Of a stretch of 64,000 nt of DNA, positions 48,557 through 60,900 are shown piece by piece; position 1 is the stretch's first letter, and the number at the start of each line of letters is the position of its first letter. The notes beneath the pieces are model-generated. The model was not told the origin of the DNA. It did no database searches and worked only from the letters and a program-made list of their open reading frames with translations. The DNA lies in assembly GCF_001039355.2 (NCBI RefSeq), contig NW_019775637.1, positions 127,507-191,506 of the forward strand, read 5' to 3'. Both the position numbers and the translations under genes were made by a program. The DNA comes from Lingula anatina. Taxonomy: Eukaryota > Brachiopoda > Lingulata > Lingulida > Lingulidae.

Positions 48557-51500
48557 ATGCCAAGCAACAAAGCGATCCTTGGAATTTCCCGCGAATATTA
48601 CAACCCGTGGGAACGACGGGCGGCCTTGTCTCCCGACCACGTAGCAAGTCTCGTGAAGGAGGGAGTGCAAGTGCTTGTTCAACCCTCCAAACGCCGTGGG
48701 TACACGGAGAAGGTACGTAGTGCACAGTATCACTACAAATGCATATTCATCTATGTAAACTATGACCTGCGTATTATGTATGTACCAGTACACGCAGACA
48801 TTCATTTCATAAAATTAGGAAAGAAACACAATGCTGATTTCAATTACTTTGATGATAAAGAAAACAGGCAAGTAGGAAGCATGTTTTAGTAGAGGGGGAA
48901 TCATCATCCACAACAGAAAACTTCGAGGTGCAAAATTTCTGTACTTAAATTTCGACATCGGTTGAAAAAGTGTGCGTAAAAGCCCCCCCCCCCCCCAAAC
49001 CCCCCGCCCCTCTCACTCCCACACACTCCTTTCAACACTTCGGAATAAAAACATGGCCTTGCAAACCAGACAAGCAAAATCATTATTTCTTTTTCTGATA
49101 GGAATACCAAGAAGCGGGGGCTGAGATTCGAGAAGATTTGTCGGACGCTACCTTGATCACTAGTATCAAGCAGATTCCAGAGGAGTATCTCATTCCCAAC
49201 AAAACGTACTCTTTCTTTTCACACACCATCAAGGCGCAGGAACACAACATGCCGCTGCTTGACGCCATTCTGGAAAAGGTGAGGCAATCAGCCGCTATTT
49301 CCTCATTTTAAACAATCGTTTTTTTTTTACACCTGAGACACACAGCCAAGCAGATGTATTTGTCGTTTTAATCTTCTTCTTCTGACTTCTGGCAAAGGAA
49401 AAATTTCTGCTTTGTCTAAGCCTTTTGCTTTTTACTCAGTTCATTCACATGAAAACTTGAAGTACAATTTCATTCCTTTCGTTAAATAAAAATACACAAA
49501 ACCTAGTGGAACTCAATGATCTTGATCTGTCTTTCAGAACATACGTATCGTGGACTACGAGAAGTTAGTGGACGGTCCAGGAGAGTGGCCGGCCAAAGCC
49601 ATGAGTAGATATGCCGGTATAGTTGGCATGGTGGATGTTCTCAGCGGGCTGGGACTGAGACTGTTGGCACTGGGATTCAACACACCTCTACTGGTAAGTT
49701 GGCTTCGGTGCTTTTATTGGGGGGAAACGTTATTGCAGCAATAGATGGCGCCAGATGCCATGCAGCTTAAACTTTTCAGATTTCGAGATTTGCAGGCCTA
49801 TGTATACGGAATTTTGAGCTCGGATTTCGTAACTTATTTCACATTAGCAGACCACGTGTCTTGTTTGGACATTTGTTTGGACATTTCATACGACCTGTTT
49901 AATTTACAACATGATTCTTCGACATCAGTAGTTTGAGAGAATTGATACATTTTAAAGATATAAAAAACGTAAGAATAATGTAGAACGTGGGGAAACATTT
50001 CTTTTATATTTCAGAACATGCTGTTTCAAGATTTGAAAAACGGTTTATTTTCTCAATTACTATTACATTTCTTAGGGGCATATAGCGATTTACAGCTTAA
50101 ATGGGCTATTTCTTTCAGATTAAGAGCGTGTGCAGTTGTTCATATGTGACTTTACCGTGAATTTCAGACCACTGTCTCTGGCTTGTCTCTGACCAGTTTA
50201 TGTTCTTTGTTACCTGGTTGATTTGCTGACAAGAGATTGAATCCCAAGGGATCCTGAAACTTAGGGGTGGGTGGGTGTAAACAGTTCATACAGTCTGCTT
50301 GATGAGTTTGCGTAGCGGAGATAACAAAAAGTATGTCATGATCAAAGTTCCAGAACAATGAACTTAACTAGAATCTAGTATTTTTTAATCATATATCATT
50401 GACAAACGTTCATTTATTCAAAACCGAATGAGACGTCTGTGGTAGGATTTTGGATTTGAAGTGTGCCATAATGGGCTCATAATAATTGACTCATATTGTT
50501 ATGATATTCAGTATATAGTAGTATGCATATTTGTGAAAAAGTATAGAATTTCTTGACAGCATTTGACACATGTAGGAAAACATAGGCAAATAATGGTTCA
50601 TTTACAGAAAGAAATAGGAACGTTTTACCTAATTTGGTCACGATGGTTCTGGTAAACCAACAACAATTTATCTCGTAATTTATATGCATGCAGTAGTTTG
50701 TTTTTTTATTAAGAGTTTTTATATTTGAAAGATGTGCGAGTTGAAAGTATGTATTTGCATTTAGTTGTATGAGAATTTGTTTGTTAATGCGTATTTACTG
50801 ATAGTAGTAAGGTCAGAAACTTGGTAGAGAGATCCAAAACCAACACTTTGTCTTGGGTTTCACGTACACAGACAGGATCGCAAATGAAGCATCAGATGTC
50901 TACCACTATATGACGGAATCACATTTCAACAAAGGTGTTGAAAGTGACGAAAACAAGAGAAATTGAAACAACTTTGCAACGGTTGTAAATCCTAACTTTA
51001 CGTCTGAAATATATGCGTCTGCAAAAATCTTGTTTCGAATCCTGATGGTAAAGCATGAATTTCTCACATTTAGCTAAGCATACCTTATAAGTCATTTCTC
51101 CAGCTGGGACTTTTCTGGAAGTAAGAACGTCGGCCACTGAAAGCTATGGGAGAATAGTGGTTTCAACAAAGCAAAATTAAGTTGTCTGAAACACAAAACG
51201 AATTCTTTCGTTGTTCGACAATTACCTTTAAGTCCAATTCAAACCACAAAACTCTTGTCCCGTATGGAGAAATGGAAAGTGTTGGTAGTACTGTTGATGA
51301 TATATATAATAAAGGTTTTTAAAAAACCTTTACAATGCTTTACACCAGCTCCTTTCTTACAGTGACAGTCTGTTGCCCAAAGGCAAGATATGAAAACGAG
51401 ACTGCCGGTGTTCAGTAAGCAAACGAGCATTTCAATGTTAACGAGCGTGCTTGTAAATTTAATTTTGTAACTAAAGGCTTAACTCATGTAGTGCTGATGC

Positions 51501-54500
51501 AGTCGTCTTAGAAAAATTAAGTCATTGCTGAAGTTCAGCCGTTTTGTTAAAAAAAATGAAAATGGGTCAAATCGACTCGCTAAACAAAATGCTTTGGGCG
51601 GGCAATTACTTCTTTATTACAAAAAATTGTATGTGTTTATGCAGTTTATTTCATTTGGCCTAGTTCAAAAACTAGTAATTTTAACAAAATGGGAATTATT
51701 TTAAACCAATTGTTTTGGCCAAACCACAACCACAAAAATATCAAAATTTCGATTATCGATTGCCGAATTACTTGTTGGAATTTATTTAGTTATTGTCTTT
51801 ATGTTCTGTATCACTCCAGCATATTAGCCAAGCCTACAACTACCCCTCTTATGAAGACGCTAAGAAGAGGCTCGCACAAGTCGGGAGAGAGATAGCTGAG
51901 AGTGATATGTTTGTAGGGCCTTTGACTTTCATCTTCACGGCTACAGGAGATGTGTCCAAGGTAAGCCTTTGTTTAATATGATATTTAATAACAATAATAA
52001 TAATAATAATAATTTGTTTATAATATGACGTTTTTTTGTAGTAAAATATTATATGATATTCAAAGAGTTTTGCGTCATTATATTGCAAATTGAAAAGAGG
52101 CAAAATCTTATTTTCTTTTGCCGGCAAAGGTTTACATTTGATTTTAAAAGATAAATTCCATATTTTTTTGCGATGACTTACAGAGGTGTGTGACAAATAA
52201 GTATTAAGACATTCAATTTTTATTACTGATCTGATATACTGCGCAGGGTGCGCAAGAGATGTTCAAGCTCTTCCCTCATGAATATGTGGAACCAGACAGA
52301 CTTCAAGAAGTTGCCAAGAAAGGATGTAAGTTTTACCTTAAATTATTAAATTACATTATTATAATACCGTATGAATATATATACATACATACTTAGGCCT
52401 ACATCATTAAATATCACCATGACGTTAATTTCGTGGCCTTTTTATTTCCTTTAAAAAAAGGACAAGACTAATATTTAAAATGTTTCAAAAGAATCCCATG
52501 TAGGGAAATATTTGAAAGCAACAATTTTAATAATGTCAGGTATAAAACTGATTTTAAGAACATTTAACTAATTGTTTTTAATCAGATCTGATCAATACCT
52601 TTATTTGCTTCTAGCCAAGAATAAGTTCTACGCAACTGTTGTCAGCCGTAGGCATCGTTTGAGGCGGATCCAAGATGGCGGATATGATGAAGCAGAGTTT
52701 ACTGCCCATCCAGAACGCTACAGAGACGTTTTTGCCACTAAGGTACGGAGTCTATCACGCTCTTATTTTACTCCAGTGTCCTAACAGAATTTAAAATCAA
52801 ATTTAGAATTAAAAAAAATAATGCATTTTCAAAAGTAGATGTAACATTGCTTTAGAATGTGTCGCAGTTATTAAGGTCTAGTGGTGTGCAGTGATAGGCC
52901 TATTGAACTATGCGATAAGAATAGTATATTTCGTTGGCTCTTGTTAGCATGTGCGGTTAAGGATCGTATATATTCATTTTCTCTTAGTTTGCACCATACG
53001 CGAGTGTAATCGTCAATGGAACATATTGGGAACCGGGACAACCCCGACTGATTAGCGACTCGGACGCCATGACGTTGTTGGCGCGGAACCCTAACGCTCC
53101 CACTAATTTGACCGATGTTGGCGGGAACCCAGTCCTACCTCGTCGTTTGCTTGCTATTTCTGACATCTCGGCAGACGAGGACGGCTCCATCCAGTGGACA
53201 AAGGAATGCACACAGCAAGATACGCCATACTACATTTACGACAAACATGGAAAAACGACGCACAACGGGTATTTTCATTTTGAAATAAGACCTTTCATAT
53301 TTACTAGTACTAATTCATTAGTTTTTTGTTTTACTTTTAACTTGATTCGTACTATTCGATATTTGTTAAGCCTATAAAATATACGTTCTTGAAAAACAGT
53401 ACATACTTTTGGCAAATTTGCAATCGACAACTTCAGATTTTGCTGTTGGAAGCTCTGCCACTGACGGTAGCAAAAATATTGACATAAATATATAAATATT
53501 TCAATATTGTCACTTCCAGCATGACAGCTGACGGAGTGTTGATGTGTTCTGTTGACAACATGCCAGCTCAGTTCCCAAGAGACGCTACCGACTACTTCGG
53601 CGACCTCTATCTGCCGTTTGTAAGAGAACTGGTACGTTCGAAAGGCCTAACCCAACTTTCAAAATTGATATATCTGAGATGAGTTATTAGATGATACCCT
53701 CTTTATACAAAATTGAAGGTTTTTTATCACTAGTTTACACTTTTTTAAATTGTAGCGTGTAACATGATTTGCGGTAAGCGGTAAAAATAAGACGATTTTC
53801 TTTTACAATTTTGGACGCGCAGATTTAAACACTATGGTGTACAATCCAGCAGCAAAAAGCCGCGGTAGAATTTCCCATTGCTTTTAGTCTGTATAAGAGA
53901 CTACAGGTTTCCCATGGCGTTCGGTCGCTTGGTTTCTTGAATCCCTAGCAAAAGGCGTTAAATGACAGTGTTGTAACCGGGCTTTTGGGTGTGTTTAACA
54001 GGGTTGATAGAACTAATTTAAAAACAATTTTTGGCGTCTTCTCTACAGTTCATTTATTTTGTCGATATCGAAATTTTTTGTTGAAATAAATGTGATAAAT
54101 AAAAGCAAAACTTTATCACATTAATTTTTTTAATTTAGCTGAGAACTGATGCTACAAGCAGTTTTGAGGACTTCACCGAGCAAGTCTGTCCTGCTTTGGT
54201 CAACGTAAGTTTGCATGTTATATTTTTCATTTTTAATGCGCAGTTCATGGACATAATTTCTGAAAAAAATTCCATCGTCTCTTTAGCTCTACGGCACTTG
54301 ACAATCAAAGATAAAAAGGTCTACCACCATTTATATTGTATCAAACCGTTTCGACAATAATTATTTCACAACAAAACTATATTTTACAGGATATAAAAAA
54401 TGTCTTAACTCGCGTAACATAAGATAGATCGACTCTCAAAGTTTACTCTGAATTTTTGTTACAATTGTCGTTTGATACCATCAACGAGTGTAAGATCTTG

Positions 54501-54737
54501 CAATTTTATCAAAATACACATTTTAAAAATAGAAATTAGGTAATTGGGAAATTAAAATGTTGTCTAGCATTAATAGTGCACGTGTCTTTTGTGTAATTGC
54601 AGAGCGTCATAGCAACCAATGGCCGACTAGCACCCTCCTATGAATACATCAAAGCTCTTAGGAAGAAGATGGAGGAAGAGAAGAGGAAGAAGACGAGAAG
54701 AGAACATTACATCGGGAATTGGAATGGCCACGTTTGA
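48557..54737 (+). CDS. LKR-only AASS paralogue, copy C (lysine-ketoglutarate reductase domain protein)
   Basis: Third, clearly diverged member of the cluster, on the opposite strand. Exons: 48557-48712, 49102-49278, 49538-49693, 51820-51960, 52247-52325, 52615-52742, 52988-53268, 53520-53631, 54139-54204, 54603-54737; 1431 bp, 476 residues. Exons 2-9 have the same lengths and phases as in copies A and B. Motifs: [92 protein letters not shown]. Lys75 and His93 align with the yeast Lys1 acid-base pair. After NGRLAPSYEYIKALR it ends in a very basic tail (KKMEEEKRKKTRREHYI) that replaces the SDH domain. The N terminus MPSNKAILGISRE has no obvious mitochondrial presequence. An acceptor at 48550 lies 6 bp before the ATG. 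Confidence 0.92.
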
Positions 54738-55838
54738 ATGAAGCAGATGGTGTTTTTTCAGTTCTAACCTGAAACGCCAGGCACTATGATGAAGCACACT
54801 CTTAACGTTTCCTAGCGGAGGCTTTATGATAAAGATTTTTGCTTATCACATTGAGGATGATTGAAAAACTTTATACAAATATTTTTTCATTCACAAGAGC
54901 TGTGTAGAGCTGTGAAGTTTTGTATAGAGATTGTAATAATATATCTATATACATATAAATATTTTACTATAACTAAGTTATACTTTTCATGTTTTGATAT
55001 TATTTTTGTTAATGATTTTAATGAATAGTTTTAATAAGGTTTAAATGCAGCAAGGTATATTAACCAATAACTGTGGCATTGCAAGGCATAGAATTTTAGA
55101 TGGATTGGAACTTTTGAAATTTCAAAATATGAAAGTGATGATAATGCGGAGAATAAAGCCTGATCGTTTTGAATAGCAACATGAAATTATCAAAGATTAT
55201 ATCAGGTTGATAAATATCAGTGTAATGTCTGTCAATTAAAGGGATGTATGCACTGTCTGTATGTGTAGGCCTACTAACGGATCGAGTGTTATATGACAGT
55301 TGTTTTATTTACTTTACGGTGTTAAAAAATGTTTTATGTTGTACAAAATTAATTAGAGTAAAACTCACTGCTTAATCTCATAAGAAAAAAAAAAGATCTG
55401 GAAGTTTTGCATTCTTTGTTTTGTATGTAAACATCTGTAAAATATTGAATAAATATGTGTTGAAATGCATCACAGGTTTTTACGGGTTTCCCCTAAGCTT
55501 CTTTCCCAAAGTGACATCTGTGTTACAGATTGAGAGCAGGAGGGATTTGCTTTCGACGCCATCCAATTTTTTATGTTTATCAAAATTAATTTATTTGGAG
55601 TCTTTGAACAATGTCACTGCTATTTAAATCATTTTGAAATTTTAGGCCCCTACTAACTAAAAAAAAAAAAGTTCTCAAACTTCCAAGCTAATTTAATTTT
55701 CACCCCTGCGCTGGTTTGTGAAATTTTTGTAATAAAATCGAGAAATATGTAAATGGATTTTCTAGCTGATGTATTTAAATAACAGAGACATAAACTCAAA
55801 GTTAAGACATAATCTATCTAGAAAATATCCAATATATA
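54738..55838 (+). other. 3' UTR of LKR copy C and spacer
   Basis: AT-rich, no exon or long ORF, and no SDH-like sequence follows the stop. AATAAA at 55152-55157 is a candidate poly(A) signal; another possible one is near 55447. Confidence 0.5.
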
Positions 55839-55973
55839 CAGGGCCGTAGCCTGAGCAAAATGCCAAGGGGGGCAGTAAGCGGACACGAGGGGGCGATGCC
55901 CCCGAGGGGGGAGGGTTTGGTAGGGGTGTCCCCCTCCCACGGTGTGGAACATTTTTAAAAACTGTATGTATAA

Positions 55974-56735
55974 TAAGCAAAAATGTTCATTAGCTTGGTA
56001 GTTGGATAAACATGAAAATTCTCAGACACAAGGCTAAAATTTTCCGTACCGTTAGCTTACGGCCAACCTGGTCGAAGGCCTTCATCAGACTGACGTGAGT
56101 AGTTGTTCACACTCACTGACCGCTTGGTGGTATAGCGGCCAGGACCCTCTTATAAATGTCAGGTAGATCAACCCCCCCCCTCCGTCCCTATTCATGGGTG
56201 GCTGGTGTCGGCTGATGTTGATAGCCTCTCGTATTTTTCGCGGGATGTCGGATGATTCAGATTCAAGAATCTTAGTTGAATTCCAATCGATATTGTGGCC
56301 GGTGTCTATTACGTGTTCAGAAATGGCAGAGCTGGTATTGCCTACAGTCACTGATTTCCTGTGTTCATTCACCCTGATCTTCAACTGTCTACCTGTCTCA
56401 CCAATGTAAAAGGAATTACAGTCATGGCAATTGATCCTGTATATTGTCCAACAACGTTGTTCTTGGGGGGTTTTGTCCTTTGGTGCCACTAGGAGTTGTT
56501 TCAATGTGCACTGGGGTCTAAAAGCTGTGTTGACACTGTGCTTTTTGTAGATCCTGCACACTTTCTCTGAAATTTCTTTACAATAATGGAGAATGTTTTT
56601 TTCTGACTGTTTTTTTCTGACTGTATCTGTTGGCTCACAGTTAGTTATTGCTGTCTTATCCTGCCTTCGACCAGGTTGGCCGTAAGCTAACTGTACGGAA
56701 AATTTTAGGCTTAATTGTGTCTGAGAATTTACATG
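55974..56735 (-). mobile_element. 5'-truncated Penelope-like retroelement with inverted ends and target-site duplication
   Basis: Flanked by an 11-bp direct repeat TGTATGTATAA (55963-55973 and 56736-56746) inside a dispersed repeat whose empty site is seen near 15400. The ends form an inverted repeat of about 65 bp (56016-56080 against 56664-56730). Only the C-terminal endonuclease part of the protein remains; the reverse transcriptase is missing. Confidence 0.88.
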
Positions 56736-56753
56736 TGTATGTATAAACTGCAT
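56085..56753 (-). pseudogene. C-terminal fragment of a Penelope-like polyprotein (GIY-YIG endonuclease)
   Basis: Open frame of 222 codons. From about residue 36 it is element coding sequence; the first 35 residues are read from the inverted-repeat end and flank, so the start is not native. It contains a Cys-x2-Cys block next to the nuclease start (INCHDCNSFYIGETGRQL), then RVNEHRKSV, SEHVIDTGHNIDW and the C-terminal REAINISRHQPPMNRDGG. This is the order seen in GIY-YIG nucleases of Penelope-like elements, which nick target DNA for integration. Without the upstream reverse transcriptase it is not autonomous. The frame itself is intact, which suggests a fairly young insertion. Confidence 0.87.
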
Positions 56754-57993
56754 TCTGGTGCATTTTAACTGTTATTAATTGGTCAATCAGAAGTCAGAAA
56801 TTGTGGGTTCATTTTGCCATAAGAACAGTCATTTTTTCAACACAACACGCCAATTGGCCTGGGGGATAACTCCCTCAGGGAGGGTGAGCTTTTTGGCATG
56901 AACTGAGTTGGCTAAAAACAGATTGTTGAATGATTGTCTAGTGGCCATGAGTGCCTTTTCTCACAGAATTGATACCAACTTTGCAATTATTTTTTTTACC
57001 TTTGCGATTTTTTCTTTTCTTTTTTGCACCCCAATTTCCGAGGCTACGGCCCTGAGTACTTACTCCCCAGAAAATGGCTTTTGTAAATTATATTTACCAT
57101 TTCAAAAATATGTATATATGAGTTATCAGAGAGAAAAGAAAATGCTGTAGATAATTGTTAAAGGCAGATGAAGATACAACTTTTAATTTCCAGTTAATGA
57201 GAACAGTGATCTTGGCCACTGATGTAAACATGTTAATGACATAATTTTTTCTAATGAAACGCAATAAAGAACTGTAAAAGACTGATAATTGTATTGTTGT
57301 AATAAAAAATGCAGATCACTTACAGAGGGCAACAGTTGGGAATGGATTTTGAGTGCACTGTATGAAATAAAAGATCTGATGAAGAAATGTTAAGATAGGA
57401 CTTTTTAAATGAATTTTTGAGGTTGACATAACATAATAAGGGAAAAGCATAGAATATATTTCAGTCTATTCATTAAATTGTTTAATTAACTGGCTTTATC
57501 TAGGATTTCACTAGCTTGACTCCTTTTTAATACGAAAGATTGGTTTTTATCAAATTCAAAATATCTCGAACCTAAATGAGCATAATTTGCCATGATTATC
57601 CATGAAACATTCTCTTCTTTTTGCAAACTTATATTCAATATTTTGAAACTTGAACACAAGGGTCAGTAAAAGAAAAAGAATATTCACAAAATACTCAAGG
57701 TAGATTTAATTATCACAGATCAATAAAGTACATTATTTCAGCATTGAATGCCTTAGTTATCTAAAAAATGTCTATTTAAAAGTGAATGAGATCATGAACA
57801 GCTGTATCTATTAATAAAAAAGGAACTTCATGAGATTCTGGTCACATTTTCTGCACCATTGCTATGCATTAAATATTAAGGACAAAGTTCAATGAGTCTT
57901 CCATGAGTCTGTTAAATATAAGTTCTTGCACCATTTCTGAAATTATATCACTAATATGTCAAAGGTTCCACTGGCACTAGAACACTGAGTTTT

Positions 57994-60900
57994 TTAAAAC
58001 TTAACAAGCTGTGTTTTCTCCTGCCTGTGAGCATCCTCACCAGCCTCATTTGATGAGAAAAGTAGACAGTAACCATAAACACAAACTGCCTTCAAGGTTT
58101 GAAACACAAACAAGTCCTCTAGCAGTGCCACTCCTACCAGAGCTGCCCAGTTGAACACAGCACTATCACTCAGCTCTCCGCCATACGCAATGGTGAGAAA
58201 TAGAGCCAAAGCCACGGAGGCCCCCAACAAAATGACTGCTGGATAGATCAAAATGTGGGGCAACTTTCCGCCATCGTGTTTTCTGTTGACCATCATCTCC
58301 AAAGACTTCAGCTCAGTGTATGGCACCTCATCTGATGGTTCTGGAACACATTGTGTGGAAATGAGTGAATAAATGCAGAAAGTATGTGAAAGTTTTACTT
58401 CGAATTGAAGTAGGCTACTATTTCCTCCCATACGACCATAATCAATGTTTTAATTATAATGAGTAAGGGCAAGGGAGTTTATGTTGAATCCAATGTTCTT
58501 AATATCTTCAAAATGTAAACTGTTTGGATACATACTTGAAAATGTATTATCTTTTTATATGTTCATTCTTTTTAAAATAATTAACTGAACTGAACTGACA
58601 GACATGATACCAAAATGGACAATTACCTTCCCAAATATTAACAGCTACAGTTTCTGGTGCAGTGGCAAACTGTGGCATTCCTTCTTTAGCTGAATGTTTC
58701 AAAACATTATATAAACTAAAATAAATGACTTGAAGTTTGGAAGTCTGGCAAAACGAATCTTTGCAAAATTAATTAAAAATTATAAAGATATTAAAAACTT
58801 CTGTATCAGACATTTGTACAAAATATGAAAATCTTGAAACTGCTTTGAAATGTTCACAAAATGCCAACTAGCTGTTGGCGCTACAATATGTTTTTCCACC
58901 TGACAATTACCTTTCTCTACATCCACTGCCACATCATGCTCAGGTGTCTGCTTTGGTAGCTCATCATTGTATTTTGTCTGGTTGATGTCTGAAATAAGGT
59001 TATTCTAAAATTGTTTTAAACAAATAAAGGAAAATGTGAGAACTTCTTTGTTTCAGTGATATTACTCTATTCTTGAACATAAATTAAGAACCAGAAAATC
59101 AAAATAAAAAAATGTTACATCTGTTTTACACTATAAAAAAGGATTAAAAATACATCCTCAGATAGACATTTCTACAGCATAATATATATGCAACTTTTAT
59201 ATATGTATATAATTACCTGGGTGGAGAAAACTTGGGTTGAAGTGAGCAATCAGACTGTAAAAAGATGAAACATCTGCATTTCTGTAGCTGGAAGTCTTCC
59301 CAGCATGGGATTTTTGGTGCTCTGCCTGTATCTCCTTTTGCATCTTTGAGTTCAGCCTAGGGTTGTTAGGAGGAGGAGCATATGTGAAGAACTCAGAAGC
59401 AATGCAGTTGTTTTTCTCCCTAGAGACTTCTGGCATCTGGAGTATGATGCTGCTAGTGGACAGGGCACTAGAGCTGGGAGTGCTGTTGTAGCTGGGTGTT
59501 TTCTGAAAAATTGAAAATCATCCAATAATCGGTTCTGCTGACTGGTAAATTCAGTCAAAATAAACCACAGACAGAGACATTTATTCTGATAGTCATTTGA
59601 TGATGCGCAATAATACATACTACAATATTAGTATACAGCCCATAATGTCTTTTTATGTTTTTATTAGTATATGTGCTTATAAGCCAAAACAAATATTATT
59701 TTGTCAAATGTTACAGGGGTGATACAAGTGTCTGTTTTTAATTACAAGAAGGCAATACATGTATGTCTCAAAGGCAATCCATGATATCTGTACAGGCACA
59801 TACATATGTATGCACAAACTAAAAATAGAAAAAAAAGTAATAAATACCTCTTTCTTGCTGTCCACATCTCCCATGGCAACCATATCTTCCTTGACCACCA
59901 AATTTTCCTTGGCAACCATTTCTTCAATCTGTGCCATGGCCTGGTGTTCAACATGTGCACGTGCCAAATCATAGCCCTTCTCAAAGTCATAAGCCACCTG
60001 TTTCATCATGGTCTCCACACTTCCATGCACAACTTGTTGGAACCCATCACTGATTGTGCAACTGAAAAAATAAAGAAACTGATTGATCTTTCTTCATTTT
60101 AACCAAGAAATATTGTAAAGAATTAGTATTATATATTGGTAAAATAACACTCTGGCCACAATGAATAACTCCATTAATTAACACACTCAAAGCATATATG
60201 TGTCACTTTATAAAAGCAAAATAATATGACACCATTTCAACAGTAAAACACAAAATAAGACAGATTTATGATGAAAACAGTTTTTTTTGTAGTCTTTTTT
60301 AATTGGGTGCAGTCTAATACAAGTTTTCAGACTCAGACATCACTATGAGCAAGACCTGTGATCAACTCCCAAAGCTGAACACAAATTTAACTTTATTCCA
60401 ACATAATTATGAAATGAGGAGTCTTAAAAAAAAAAAGGCTCCTTACATGTCATCATACTGGGGCTCATCTTCCAGGTTCTGCAGCACAGTGGTGTCACCA
60501 GTGTCCTCTCTGTCATAACACCTGATATTGTACATTGCTACATCATATGTGCCATTCACAAGGAATGTTCCTATATTGACAAGGAGGCTGGAGAGGAAGA
60601 TGTCTCTATCAAGCTGAATGACACCAACAGCACTGAGAAGGGTACTGGTAAGCAGCATGTTTGCAAACATGTAGTTCAAGGTGCTGTTAAACCACAGAAG
60701 GACAGGGGCCAGCTTCAAGCTGGAACAGCGTGTCCATCCATGACAGGACCACATATACAGAAGGCAAGTTTGCAGTCCAAACCTGAAAAATATTAAATTT
60801 ATATAAAATATCGAAGTACAGACATTGTACATGAAAATTAAATACTACATGTACATTCCATGTTTAAGGAAAACTGTATACTGCATTAAGAAATCAGAAT

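Larger units (their letters stand above)
55839..57053. repeat. Dispersed repeat, copy 2, interrupted by a retroelement
   Basis: Inverse-orientation copy of the repeat at 15240-15525. Outer ends are AGGGCCGTAGCCT and GAGGCTACGGCCCT, an inverted repeat suggesting a DNA-transposon-like element. The two halves are separated by the insertion at 55974-56735; joining them across the insert restores the continuity seen in copy 1. Confidence 0.8.

Noticed and set aside
54738-55838. Search for SDH-domain exons after LKR copy C
   Set aside because: No frame shows SDH-like blocks, and the in-frame stop at 54735-54737 follows a conserved exon without a plausible donor before it.
59742-60102. Several overlapping ORFs on both strands
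   Set aside because: Shadows of exon 8 of the polycystin-like gene (59848-60061).
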